From the NCBI GenBank assembly GCA_002389465.1, contig DGOT01000175.1, forward strand, positions 1-14,278: DNA of 14,278 bases, in the 5' to 3' direction. Under the pieces are notes generated by a model. It did not search any database, was not told the DNA's origin, and saw nothing but the letters and a program-made list of their open reading frames with translations. The position numbers and the translations under genes were made by a program. Within the stretch, counting starts at the first letter, position 1. Each line of letters opens with the position of its first letter. This document shows, one piece after another, positions 1-8,318 of the stretch. This stretch comes from Bacteroidales bacterium UBA4459 (GTDB taxonomy: Bacteria; Bacteroidota; Bacteroidia; Bacteroidales; F082).

Positions 1-266
1 CGATAGTACCCGATAACTATAAATAATTCATGGTTTTAATGCATCTTTCTTCATCGTTTAGGACGCAACTGGTTTTGACACCTTATTTCATTGGCGTCAC
101 CATTGCATCTATCACTATAGCATCACCTTGCATCTGAATAAAACCCGGAACGAATAGTGCGGAAATAGTATCTGTCGCATTTGAAGAATAGCGAAGAATT
201 AGATTAGGAAAATTAAGATTTGGCACCTCTTATTATTAAGGATAATAGGGTAAAACGTACTAAATG
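1..266. other. Spacer downstream of infB, no confident gene
   Basis: This stretch follows the infB stop on the minus strand. The only open stretch I see is on the minus strand, positions 229-83, about 48 codons. It has no ATG near its beginning (a GTG lies at 226-224) and ends in VTPMK-stop. I do not recognise it; it could be the decayed tail of a gene or chance. Just after infB, around 227-250, there is an AT-rich weak hairpin (TATTAT pairing with ATAATA), but no convincing U-tract follows in the direction of infB transcription. I therefore do not call a terminator for the rimP-nusA-infB operon. Confidence 0.4.
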
Positions 267-3146
267 CTACTTTGCCACTTCAACAATTTCGTACCCCTCT
301 ACAATGTCGCCTACTTTAATGTCGTTAAAGTTTTCGATGTTCAGTCCGCATTCGTAGCCGGCAGCAACTTCCTTCACATCATCTTTAAAGCGTTTCAGCG
401 AGCCAAGTTTTCCGGTGTATATAACGATGCCATCTCTGACAAGGCGTACACTCGTGTTCCGGCTGATCTTTCCGTCAAGAACGTAGCATCCTGCTATGGT
501 ACCTACTTTCGTGATTTTAAACACATCCCTGATCTCCAGGTTGCAGATAATCTTCTCTTCGGTTTTTGGAACCAGGATGCCTTCCACAGCTGCTTTCAAC
601 TCTTCGGTAGCCTGGTAAATAATCGAATAAAGCCGCACATCAATTTGTTCTTTCTCGGCTAACTTACGGGCTTGCGGTACCATACGTACCTGGAAGCCGA
701 TAATAATTGCATCGGAAGCAGAGGCAAGAACAATATCCGACTCGGTTATGGCACCCACGGCTTTGTGGATTACATTTACCTGTACTTCTTCCGTTGTTAG
801 TTTTAACAATTCATCGGAGAGCGCTTCCACGGAACCGTTTACGTCACCTTTAACAATAACATTAAGCTCTTTGAAGTCGCCGATAGCGATTCGACGGCCA
901 ATTTCATCAAGGGTAATGTGCTTGGTAGTTCTCTGAGTTTGCTCTCTGATAAGTCGTAATCGTTTTGCCGCCAGGTGTTTGGCCTCTTTCTCGTCAAGTA
1001 TAATATTAAATACATCACCTGCCTGCGGTGCGCCGTTAAGTCCGAGCAGAACTGCCGGTGCAGATGGTCCGGCCTTATCGATTTTCATATTCCTTTCATT
1101 AAACAAGGCTTTTACCTTACCAAATATAGGTCCTGCCAGAACTATATCGCCGTGCTTCATAGTTCCGTCCTGAACAAGGATGGTGGTCACATATCCACGG
1201 CCTTTATCTAACGAAGACTCGATAACCGTTCCTTTTCCGGGTTTACTGGGGTTGGCTTTTAATTCAAGCATCTCTGCTTCAAGGAGGACTTTCTCAAGCA
1301 AATCGCTGATACCCATTCCGGTAATAGCAGAAATTTCCTGTGCCTGGTATTTGCCGCCCCAGTCTTCCACAAGAATATTCATTGTGGAGAGTTGTTCTTT
1401 TATTTTGTCTGAATTGGCACCAGGTTTATCCATTTTATTGAAAGCAAATACAATGGGCACCCCTGCTGCCAGAGCATGGTTGATAGCTTCTTTTGTTTGG
1501 GGCATAACGCTATCATCAGCAGCAATTACTATGATGACAATATCGGTGACTTGTGCACCCCTTGCACGCATAGCCGTAAATGCCTCGTGCCCCGGTGTAT
1601 CAAGAAATGTCACTTTTTTCCCGGTTTCTGTAGTTACCTCATAAGCGCCGATATGCTGCGTAATTCCACCAGCCTCTCCAGCTACAACGTTGGCTTTACG
1701 GATATAGTCGAGTAGTTTTGTCTTACCATGGTCAACGTGCCCCATTACCGTAACTATAGGTGCTCTGTCAATCAGGTCTTCCGGTTTATCTTCTTCTTCT
1801 AAAACTTCCAGGTTGTCAGTATCGTCTACTCCAACGAACTCAACCTGATAACCGAATTCCTCAGCGACCAGTACAATAGTCTCAGCATCTAACCTTTGGT
1901 TTATAGACACAAATAGACCAAGTTGCATGCATGATTTGATGATTTCGTTTACATTAACGTTCATCATGTTGGCAAATTCGTTAGCCGTAAGGAACTCCGT
2001 GACTTTCAAATTTGACTTATCTAATTCCTGGCGTTCAAGTTCTTCCTGCATTGATTGAGAAACGGTGTCTCTCTTCAAGCGCCGATATTTGGAAGCTTTT
2101 GATTTACCGGAAGGAGCAAGGCGCGCCAGTGTTTCTTTAATTTTTTGTTGGATCTCCTCTTCTGTAGGTTCCTGCTTTATCTCCTTTTTCCTGCCATGTG
2201 TTTTTTTCTTTGCTTCCCACTTAACATCCTCTTTTTTAATGCCAGGCTGCGATTTAATCCGTCTCCTTTTTTTCTTATTCTGTGTTGCTCTGGCATTCGA
2301 TGAGGCAACAGGTTTTTTTTCTTTTTTCGACTTTTTTTCTTTTTCCTTAAGTTCAATCTTTCCAACAACCTCCGGACCCTTCAGTTTTTCAAATTTGGTG
2401 GGTATGAAGTTGTCTTCTTCTTCCTCTTTTTCTACTTCTACAGTTTCTTTTTCAACCTTATCAGCAATTTCCGGTTCCGGTTCCGGCTTGCTTTCTGGTT
2501 TTTCAACTACTTCTTTTTCAGGAACAACGTCCTCTTCTTTTTTAGCAGCTTTTTTCTTGCTCTCTGGTGTGGCCGCTGTCTTTTTTGCCTTTTTTTCCTT
2601 TTCTTTTTCTTCTTTGGTTTTTTTCTTCGGCCTGGTTGTCTGATTCAGGCTGTCTAGATCAATTTTTCCGAGAACTTTAACCTCGGTAGCATCTTTTGTT
2701 TCTTCCTCAGGTTCTTTTGCTTTCGGAGTTTCTTTTTGATCTTCTTTTGTTACCTGCGCTTCTTCAGGCTCTTTTTTAACATCTTTCTTTTTTGTTTTTT
2801 CTTTGGCAGGATAATCAACACCTACATTTTTAATGAACAACTCTTGGGCAGGTTCAAATTCGTCAAACTTATCTTTTTTATCTGTTTCTTTCGCAGCTTT
2901 ATCATCGATTGAAATTGCTTGTTTCCCCAGATATTCCAATTCTCTATTCTGAGCAATCTCCCTGACGTGTTTATCCTCCTGAAACTTATCAAGCAGCAGG
3001 TCGTACATCTCAGGTGTTAGTTTTGTATTCGGGTTTTTATCAATAGCAAACCCATTCTCCCCCAGAAATTCAATAATCGTATCACGCCCGATATTGAATT
3101 CTTTCGCAGCTTTACTTAGTCTAACAGCCTTTTTTTGTTCCGTCAT
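267..3146 (-). CDS. infB: Translation initiation factor IF-2
   Basis: IF-2 is the cytoplasmic GTPase that positions initiator fMet-tRNA on the 30S subunit and promotes 50S joining. The 959-residue protein has an N-terminal IF2_N-type segment (about 1-60), then a long Lys/Glu/Pro-rich low-complexity linker (about 75-370), then a second IF2_N-type helical segment (about 380-445). The GTPase domain follows, with G1 GHVDHGKT at 469-476, GGITQHIGAY as switch I, G3 DTPGH at 516-520, G4 NKMD at 570-573 and G5 SAITG. Domains II, III and C2 complete it, ending in VGDIVEGYEIVEVAK. The ATG start gives a full N-terminal domain. The length and the charged linker fit Bacteroidota IF-2. It is the last gene of the rimP-nusA-infB operon, 57 nt after nusA. 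The linker's coding strand is purine-rich, which explains the long pyrimidine-rich antisense frames. The residue after the P-loop Thr is Lys (GKTKLLDY) where Ser is common; the essential GKT is intact. Confidence 0.98.
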   Translation of the reverse strand: MTEQKKAVRLSKAAKEFNIGRDTIIEFLGENGFAIDKNPNTKLTPEMYDLLLDKFQEDKHVREIAQNRELEYLGKQAISIDDKAAKETDKKDKFDEFEPAQELFIKNVGVDYPAKEKTKKKDVKKEPEEAQVTKEDQKETPKAKEPEEETKDATEVKVLGKIDLDSLNQTTRPKKKTKEEKEKEKKAKKTAATPESKKKAAKKEEDVVPEKEVVEKPESKPEPEPEIADKVEKETVEVEKEEEEDNFIPTKFEKLKGPEVVGKIELKEKEKKSKKEKKPVASSNARATQNKKKRRRIKSQPGIKKEDVKWEAKKKTHGRKKEIKQEPTEEEIQQKIKETLARLAPSGKSKASKYRRLKRDTVSQSMQEELERQELDKSNLKVTEFLTANEFANMMNVNVNEIIKSCMQLGLFVSINQRLDAETIVLVAEEFGYQVEFVGVDDTDNLEVLEEEDKPEDLIDRAPIVTVMGHVDHGKTKLLDYIRKANVVAGEAGGITQHIGAYEVTTETGKKVTFLDTPGHEAFTAMRARGAQVTDIVIIVIAADDSVMPQTKEAINHALAAGVPIVFAFNKMDKPGANSDKIKEQLSTMNILVEDWGGKYQAQEISAITGMGISDLLEKVLLEAEMLELKANPSKPGKGTVIESSLDKGRGYVTTILVQDGTMKHGDIVLAGPIFGKVKALFNERNMKIDKAGPSAPAVLLGLNGAPQAGDVFNIILDEKEAKHLAAKRLRLIREQTQRTTKHITLDEIGRRIAIGDFKELNVIVKGDVNGSVEALSDELLKLTTEEVQVNVIHKAVGAITESDIVLASASDAIIIGFQVRMVPQARKLAEKEQIDVRLYSIIYQATEELKAAVEGILVPKTEEKIICNLEIRDVFKITKVGTIAGCYVLDGKISRNTSVRLVRDGIVIYTGKLGSLKRFKDDVKEVAAGYECGLNIENFNDIKVGDIVEGYEIVEVAK

Positions 3147-3203
3147 ATACGTTCGTTAATTGTTCTATGCCAGTATTCCCGGGCAAGCGTAAAAATAATG
3201 TTT

Positions 3204-4439
3204 TTATTCGAATTCAGCTGTAAGAATGCGAACGACCTCCAGAATAGTTTCTTCTTCCAGGTCGGTTCGTGATACCAGATCAGCAGGATCTATATCAAGC
3301 ACACTTTTAGCTGTGTCACAACCTATAGTTTTAAGTTCGTCAATGATCCACTGATCGATTTCATCAGCAAACTCTTGTAAGTCAACGTCTTCAGTTTCAA
3401 CATCGGAATCGCGGTATACATCAATCTCATATCCTGTCAGTTGTCCTGCAAGTTTGATATTGAACCCCCCTTTTCCAATGGCCAGTGAAACCTGGTCGGG
3501 CTTCATGTAAACTTCAGCTCTGTCAGATTCTTTATCCAGTTTAATGGATGTGATCTTGGCTGGTGACAAGGCACGTTGGATATACAGGGTTTCGTTTGTT
3601 GTGTAGTTGATGACGTCGATATTTTCGTTTTTAAGTTCCCTGACAATACCATGAATACGCGATCCTTTCATGCCTACACAGGCGCCAACAGGGTCAATGC
3701 GGTCATCGTACGATTCAACAGCAATTTTAGCTCGTTCACCGGGCACCCTGACAATCTTTTTAATAGTGATCAGGCCATCGTAAACTTCCGGAACCTCGGC
3801 TTCGAAAAGCCTTTCGAGGAATACCGGGGAAGTGCGCGATAAAATGATTACGGGTGAATTGCTTCTCAGCTCGACAGAGATTACAACTGCACGAACATTA
3901 TCTCCTTTGCGGAAATAATCGGAAGGAATTTGCTCCGATTTGGGCAGGATCAATTCAATACCTTCGTCATCCAGTATCAATATTTCCTTTTTCCAAACCT
4001 GGTAAACTTCTCCCGTAACAATATCACCTACTTTTTCTTTATATTTTTTGTAAATATTGTCCTTTTCGTATTCCAGGATTTTAGAGACAAGATTTTGACG
4101 GATGGTTAGAATTTCCCTTCTTCCGAAATCTTTCAAGCCAACCTGTTCCGAGAAGTCTTCACCGACTTCAAAATCCGGCTCCACTTTAATAGCATCTGAG
4201 AAAGAAATTTGAAGATTTTCATCTTCAACGGCACCGTCTTCAACGATTTCGCGGTAATGCCATATCTCAAAATCGCCGTTGTCGATATTGACAATAATAT
4301 CGAACTTGGCTTCTTCACCGTAATTTTTAATCAGTAAGTTATGAAACACATCTTCAAGGATGCGCATCATCGTTTCTCTGTCAATGTTTTTAAATTCCTT
4401 AAACTCAGAAAAGGTTTCGACCAAATTAATTGTATCCAT
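3204..4439 (-). CDS. nusA: Transcription termination/antitermination factor NusA
   Basis: NusA binds RNA polymerase and nascent RNA and modulates pausing, intrinsic termination and antitermination. The 411 residues show the N-terminal RNAP-binding domain (1 to about 125), then an S1 domain (about 136-200, GDIVTGEVYQVWKKE). KH1 carries a GMKGSRI core near 256-262, and KH2 carries AIGKGGFNIKLAGQLTG at 320-336. The C-terminus (about 366-411) has a single Asp/Glu-rich helix-hairpin-helix-like unit rather than the two acidic repeats of E. coli NusA, which explains the shorter length. It starts at an ATG 7 nt after the rimP stop and is followed by infB after 57 nt, so the three genes are almost certainly co-transcribed. 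In E. coli NusA autoregulates the equivalent operon; the hairpin in front of rimP (4914-4939) is a possible site for similar control here, by inference only. Confidence 0.98.
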   Translation of the reverse strand: MDTINLVETFSEFKEFKNIDRETMMRILEDVFHNLLIKNYGEEAKFDIIVNIDNGDFEIWHYREIVEDGAVEDENLQISFSDAIKVEPDFEVGEDFSEQVGLKDFGRREILTIRQNLVSKILEYEKDNIYKKYKEKVGDIVTGEVYQVWKKEILILDDEGIELILPKSEQIPSDYFRKGDNVRAVVISVELRSNSPVIILSRTSPVFLERLFEAEVPEVYDGLITIKKIVRVPGERAKIAVESYDDRIDPVGACVGMKGSRIHGIVRELKNENIDVINYTTNETLYIQRALSPAKITSIKLDKESDRAEVYMKPDQVSLAIGKGGFNIKLAGQLTGYEIDVYRDSDVETEDVDLQEFADEIDQWIIDELKTIGCDTAKSVLDIDPADLVSRTDLEEETILEVVRILTAEFE

Positions 4440-4446
4440 TTCCTTA

Positions 4447-4908
4447 TTATATTGTTATTATTTCCTTTATATACTTAATATTATCCAGCGAAATGATCTC
4501 GGGTTCGCCCGTAACAAATTTGCTGCCTTTTTTCTGTTTTTCTTTTACTTTTCTGGCTACTTTAAGCTCATTATCATCAATGCCCAGCAAAACAGCTTTA
4601 AACTTTGCGCCTTCTTTTAAAAGAACCTCAACAGGTTTATTCACCCTGTTTTCATATTGGCGCTTATGTACCAGTGGTTCTCCGATGCCTGCTGATGACA
4701 CACTAAGTTCAAAATCTTCTTTGTCGCGGTCGAAGGATGACTCAATATGCCGGCTTAACGCTACACAATCATCAATCTGAACACCTGAGTCGCCGTCCAG
4801 GTATATATTGATGGTGTTTTCTTTGCCTACACTTAGTTTAACCATATACATATCGGTGCCTGACAAGTACTCGTTAACCAATGTTGCTATATGTTCTTTT
4901 TTTATCAT
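4447..4908 (-). CDS. rimP: Ribosome maturation factor RimP
   Basis: RimP assists maturation of the 30S ribosomal subunit. From the ATG at 4908 the protein is 153 residues, beginning MIKKEHIATLVNEYL. It carries the family's hallmark central segment DxDSGVxIDDCVALSRHIE, followed by DFELSVSSAGIGEPL (conserved V-SS-PG/AG-L region), and then an Sm-like C-terminal domain ending in IKYIKEIITI. A longer frame opens at a TTG at 4941 and would add 11 residues (MRGRKVPSFCT). I reject it because those codons are the stem of the terminator hairpin at 4919-4939 and because RimP homologues begin at the MIxK position. It is the first protein gene of rimP-nusA-infB. No separate promoter is evident between the tRNA and the start codon, so transcription probably comes through the hairpin from the tRNA promoter or from an unseen promoter overlapping it. 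Confidence 0.95.
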   Translation of the reverse strand: MIKKEHIATLVNEYLSGTDMYMVKLSVGKENTINIYLDGDSGVQIDDCVALSRHIESSFDRDKEDFELSVSSAGIGEPLVHKRQYENRVNKPVEVLLKEGAKFKAVLLGIDDNELKVARKVKEKQKKGSKFVTGEPEIISLDNIKYIKEIITI

Positions 4909-4913
4909 GGTAC

Positions 4914-4939
4914 AAAAAGAGGGGACTTTCCGCCCCCTC
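4914..4939 (-). terminator. Intrinsic terminator between tRNA-Gln and rimP, possible attenuator
   Basis: On the minus strand GAGGGG (4939-4934) pairs perfectly with CCCCTC (4924-4919) around a 9-nt loop, and five T residues follow at once (4918-4914). It lies 20 nt after the tRNA end and only 5 nt before the rimP ATG. It can end the tRNA transcript. Because rimP follows so closely, read-through at this site would set expression of rimP-nusA-infB. The structure is directly visible; the regulatory role is inference. Confidence 0.8.
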
Positions 4940-4958
4940 AATCAATCATATCCTTTTG

Positions 4959-5029
4959 TTGTCCGACAAGGATTCGAACCTTGACTGTGTGAACCAAAAT
5001 CACAAGTGCTGCCATTACACCATCGGACA
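4959..5029 (-). tRNA. tRNA-Gln (anticodon UUG)
   Basis: The minus strand folds into a complete 71-nt cloverleaf. The acceptor stem is TGTCCGA/TCGGACA, starting with U1 paired to A72 as is usual for tRNA-Gln. The D arm is GTGT...GCAC. The anticodon stem TGTGA/TCACA encloses the loop TTTTGGT, with anticodon TTG at 4997-4995. The variable loop is CAGT and the T arm is CAAGG-TTCGAAT-CCTTG. The discriminator base is A (4959) and CCA is not encoded (ACA follows), so it must be added by the CCA enzyme. It sits directly upstream of rimP-nusA-infB in the same orientation. Confidence 0.97.
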
Positions 5030-5038
5030 ATTGGGGTG

Positions 5039-5068
5039 CAAAGATACTCGAATTTTTATTATTACAAA
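5039..5068 (-). promoter_or_regulatory. Promoter for tRNA-Gln (and possibly rimP-nusA-infB)
   Basis: Read on the minus strand this is TTTG (5068-5065), an 18-nt spacer, then TATCTTTG (5046-5039). It matches the Bacteroidota housekeeping pattern TTTG / TAnnTTTG. The -7 box ends about 9 nt before the mature tRNA 5' end, so transcription would begin just ahead of the tRNA. Confidence 0.75.
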
Positions 5069-5193
5069 TTAGTTTTTTAAAATATTTCATTAGGTAATAG
5101 CCTGCCCTGGCGGTAAGATGGTTTGGAGTTCAGCAAATTATTAAAATCTGTTAAAATATAATTCGCTGTAAAAAATGGTTTTATGAAAAGTCT

Positions 5194-5201
5194 TATTTTC
5201 G
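5194..5201 (+). promoter_or_regulatory. Possible -7 box for the DUF2723 gene
   Basis: TATTTTCG resembles TAnnTTTG with one mismatch and lies 30 nt before the ATG at 5232. No convincing TTTG is present at the -33 distance. Upstream, 5141-5160 carries two copies of TTAAAATnTr phased by 10 nt, which might assist transcription. This is a weak call. Confidence 0.35.
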
Positions 5202-5231
5202 CCTTTTAATTAGCCTAAAAGTACATCGAAG

Positions 5232-8200
5232 ATGGAAAACTTTAAAAAACTGAATAATATCATTGGCTGGGCGGTTTTTGCCGTTGCCACATTGGTTTAT
5301 TTTCTAACGCTTGAACCAACTGCCAGTTGGTGGGATTGTGGCGAGTACATAGCTACTGCTTATAAACTACAGGTAGGCCACCCTCCCGGAGCTCCTTTGT
5401 TCCAGCTTTTAGGCCGTTTTTTCTCATTATTTGCCTTGGGCAACGTACAGCATGTTGCCTTGATGGTGAATATTATGTCGGCTTTGTCGAGCAGCCTGAC
5501 AATTCTGTTCCTCTTCTGGTCCATTACAATGCTGGCCAAAAAACTTTTTGTAACGTCAGATAACGGGCAAATGAATAAAGGAGACATGTGGGCAGTACTG
5601 GGAGCAGGCGTTGTAGGCGCTCTGGCTTATACGTTTTCCGATTCGTTCTGGTTTTCGGCAGTAGAAGGCGAGGTCTACGCTATGTCATCATTCCTCACAG
5701 CGGTTGTTTTTTGGGCTATATTACGGTGGGAAGAAGTTGCCGACCACAGGCATGGTTTCAGATGGATCTTATTGATTGCATACATTGTTGGCCTTTCCAT
5801 TGGGGTTCACCTGCTGAACCTGCTGGCAATCCCTGCTATTGTTTATGTTTATTACTACAAGAAGTATAAATTTTCCTACAAAGGGTTTTTTATTGCTGGT
5901 GTTCTCTCTGTCTTTATTCTCGCTGTTATTATGTATTTGATTATACCGGGCATCGTTCAGTTAGCCGGTAAATTTGAATTGTTCTTTGTCAATACGATAG
6001 GCTTACCTTTCAATTCGGGAACAATCATTTATTTCCTTGTCCTGATAGCATTAATCGTAGGTGGACTTTATTATACAAAGAAAAAAGGTAAGGTTCTGTG
6101 GAACACGGTAATTCTGGCATTAACCTTAATATTGATCGGCTATTCTTCCTTCTTTATTCTGGTGATAAGGGCAAATGCCAATCCTCCTATTAATGAAAAC
6201 GACCCCAAAGATGCCATCAGCTTGTTGTCGTATCTGAACAGAGAGCAGTATGGTACCTGGCCTTTACTCGTGGGAAGATACTACAATGCTCCTACCGTTG
6301 ACAGCAAAAACGGCACACCGGTATATGCTAAGGATGCGGAAAAAGGTAAATATGTGGTGATTGACGAGCGTAAAGGAACTATTCCTGTCTATGATGAGCG
6401 GTTTAATACATTTTTCCCAAGAATGTGGAGCAGTTCAAAACCGGAACATATCAGGTTATATAAACAATATGGACACATTAAAGGAACACCTGTTAAAGTC
6501 CAGAAAGGTGATGGCAGTACCGATATTATCTATAAGCCTACATTTGGTGAGAACCTGAGGTTCTTTTTCTCCTACCAGATAGACCATATGTATGTGAGGT
6601 ATTTTATGTGGAACTTTGTTGGGCGCCAGAATAACATTGAAAGTCAGGGAGAGATAAATCACGGTAACTGGATAAGCGGTATTGGGTTTATCGATAACTG
6701 GCGGCTGGGCAACCAGACCGATTTGCCGGAAAGTATGAAAAACCCTGCCCGTACAAAATTCTACTTCCTGCCTCTTTTACTGGGTTTGCTGGGCTTCCTG
6801 TTCCAACTCTCGAAAAGTAAGAAGGATACCTGGGTTGTATTTTTACTATTTTTCATGACAGGTATAGCCATTATTATTTATCTGAATCAAACCCCGCTGC
6901 AGCCGCGTGAACGTGATTATGCGTACGCAGGCTCCTTTTATGCCTTTTCCATCTGGATTGGCCTGGGGGTTCTGGCGTTGTATGACGGCTTGAGGAATAA
7001 ACTCAAAAATAAAACAGTGGTTGCCCTTGCCGTTTCATTGGCCTCTTTACTTCTGGTACCGGGCATCATGGCACAGCAGGGATGGAAATCGCATGACCGG
7101 TCCGGTAAATATGCTGCCAGGGATTTTGCCCGAATGTACCTTGAATCGTGTGAACCGAATGCTATACTATTTACTAACGGTGATAATGATACATTCCCCC
7201 TGTGGTATGTGCAGGAAGTTGAAGGCATCAGAACAGATGTACGCGTGGTGAATTATATGCTGTCGTCAGGAGAGTGGTATGTCGATCAGATGTTCAGAAA
7301 GGTATATGAATCGGATCCGTTGCCGTTGTCTATCGACAGGAAATTTTACGCACAGGGTGACCAGAATTACCTGCCCGTATTTGAAAGGATAGAAGAATCT
7401 GTAGGCGTTTCCGAGGCTCTTAGTTTCGTTGAGAATAATGACAAACGTACAAAAGTTCCGTTGCAGAATGGTGAATGGATCAACTATATGCCTTCCAAAA
7501 ATCTGAATTTGAAAATTGACAAAGAAGCAGTGATCAGTTCAGGAACTGTGGATGCTGATGATGCTGACAAAATTGTGGATGAGATTACCTGGAGGATTTC
7601 ACAAAACGGGCTGTTCCGAAACGACCTGATGCTGCTCGATATAATTGCTACGAACAACTGGGAACGCCCCATATATTTTGCCAATCCTAACAGTGTAAGC
7701 AAGGTGTTAAATGTGGACAGATATTGTCATCTTGAAGGAATTGTGTACCGGTTTAAACCAACGTCTGCCAGCGACTACATACAACGGGTTGGCGGAGTTA
7801 ACAGCGCCAGGACTTATGAAATCCTTATGGCAGACGATGTCAGATGGGGCAGGTTGAATGAGGCTGACGTAACCATTGACCGGGAAAGTGATCGTAATTC
7901 AGGCATGATCAAGCAGGATTACATCAGGCTGGCACAGGCACTAGTGAAAGAAGGGAAAACCGACTCGGTTGAAGCCGTGCTCGATAGAGGTATTTATTTC
8001 TTCCCCAATAATAAAATAGCCTTTGACTATTTTATGATCCCATGGGCTGAGAATTATTATAAAGCGGAAGCGACAGAAAAAGGTAACAACCTCGTTGAAT
8101 TACTGTACGGCAGGTATATGGAGGATCTGAGGTACTACACATCCCTGAACCAGCGTTTCATGAGTTATTACGGTGATGAAATTCAGGAATCATTGGCCGT

Positions 8201-8306
8201 ACTTCAGCGGTTAAGCGAACTGGCGCGGGATAATGGACAGATTGAACTGGCCGATAAAATCGAAAAGGACTTATACGACAACCTGAATCTGATGAATCTG
8301 CAATAG
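5232..8306 (+). CDS. DUF2723 (TMEM260-like) multi-membrane protein, putative GT-C glycosyltransferase
   Basis: The 1024-residue protein belongs to the DUF2723 family, common in Bacteroidota and related to eukaryotic TMEM260. TMEM260 has been described as a protein O-mannosyltransferase, so a GT-C-type glycosyl transfer from a lipid-linked sugar outside the inner membrane is plausible here, but that is inference. The N-terminal half has roughly ten hydrophobic helices (first at 11-27). The conserved first periplasmic loop WWDCGEYIATAYKLQVGHPPG includes D35 and E38, which occupy the place of the acidic catalytic/metal motif of GT-C enzymes. A second membrane block covers about 510-610 and includes the conserved TPLQPRERDYAYAGS stretch near 555-570. 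The remainder is soluble: TNGDNDTFPLWY near 645, NWERPIYFA near 810, and a helical TPR-like tail (about 890-1024). It starts at an ATG that opens right at the conserved N-terminus. It is a single-gene unit, divergent from tRNA-Gln and convergent with lgt, 12 nt apart. Confidence 0.9.
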   Translation: MENFKKLNNIIGWAVFAVATLVYFLTLEPTASWWDCGEYIATAYKLQVGHPPGAPLFQLLGRFFSLFALGNVQHVALMVNIMSALSSSLTILFLFWSITMLAKKLFVTSDNGQMNKGDMWAVLGAGVVGALAYTFSDSFWFSAVEGEVYAMSSFLTAVVFWAILRWEEVADHRHGFRWILLIAYIVGLSIGVHLLNLLAIPAIVYVYYYKKYKFSYKGFFIAGVLSVFILAVIMYLIIPGIVQLAGKFELFFVNTIGLPFNSGTIIYFLVLIALIVGGLYYTKKKGKVLWNTVILALTLILIGYSSFFILVIRANANPPINENDPKDAISLLSYLNREQYGTWPLLVGRYYNAPTVDSKNGTPVYAKDAEKGKYVVIDERKGTIPVYDERFNTFFPRMWSSSKPEHIRLYKQYGHIKGTPVKVQKGDGSTDIIYKPTFGENLRFFFSYQIDHMYVRYFMWNFVGRQNNIESQGEINHGNWISGIGFIDNWRLGNQTDLPESMKNPARTKFYFLPLLLGLLGFLFQLSKSKKDTWVVFLLFFMTGIAIIIYLNQTPLQPRERDYAYAGSFYAFSIWIGLGVLALYDGLRNKLKNKTVVALAVSLASLLLVPGIMAQQGWKSHDRSGKYAARDFARMYLESCEPNAILFTNGDNDTFPLWYVQEVEGIRTDVRVVNYMLSSGEWYVDQMFRKVYESDPLPLSIDRKFYAQGDQNYLPVFERIEESVGVSEALSFVENNDKRTKVPLQNGEWINYMPSKNLNLKIDKEAVISSGTVDADDADKIVDEITWRISQNGLFRNDLMLLDIIATNNWERPIYFANPNSVSKVLNVDRYCHLEGIVYRFKPTSASDYIQRVGGVNSARTYEILMADDVRWGRLNEADVTIDRESDRNSGMIKQDYIRLAQALVKEGKTDSVEAVLDRGIYFFPNNKIAFDYFMIPWAENYYKAEATEKGNNLVELLYGRYMEDLRYYTSLNQRFMSYYGDEIQESLAVLQRLSELARDNGQIELADKIEKDLYDNLNLMNLQ

Positions 8307-8318
8307 ATAAATCTGCCT

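Noticed and set aside
1..20. Imperfect palindrome at the window edge (ATAGT...ACTAT with CCCGAT inside)
   Set aside because: It resembles half of a TCCCGAT-type element but is cut by the window edge and too short to support.
264..2643. Several long plus-strand frames (for example 264-662, 1180-1644, 2065-2643) opposite infB
   Set aside because: They are antisense shadows of infB. The 2065-2643 frame is Ser/Phe-rich only because it is the complement of the Lys/Glu-rich IF-2 linker.
4909..4941. N-terminal extension of RimP from a TTG at 4941
   Set aside because: The extra codons are the terminator stem and loop; the ATG at 4908 matches the family's N-terminus.
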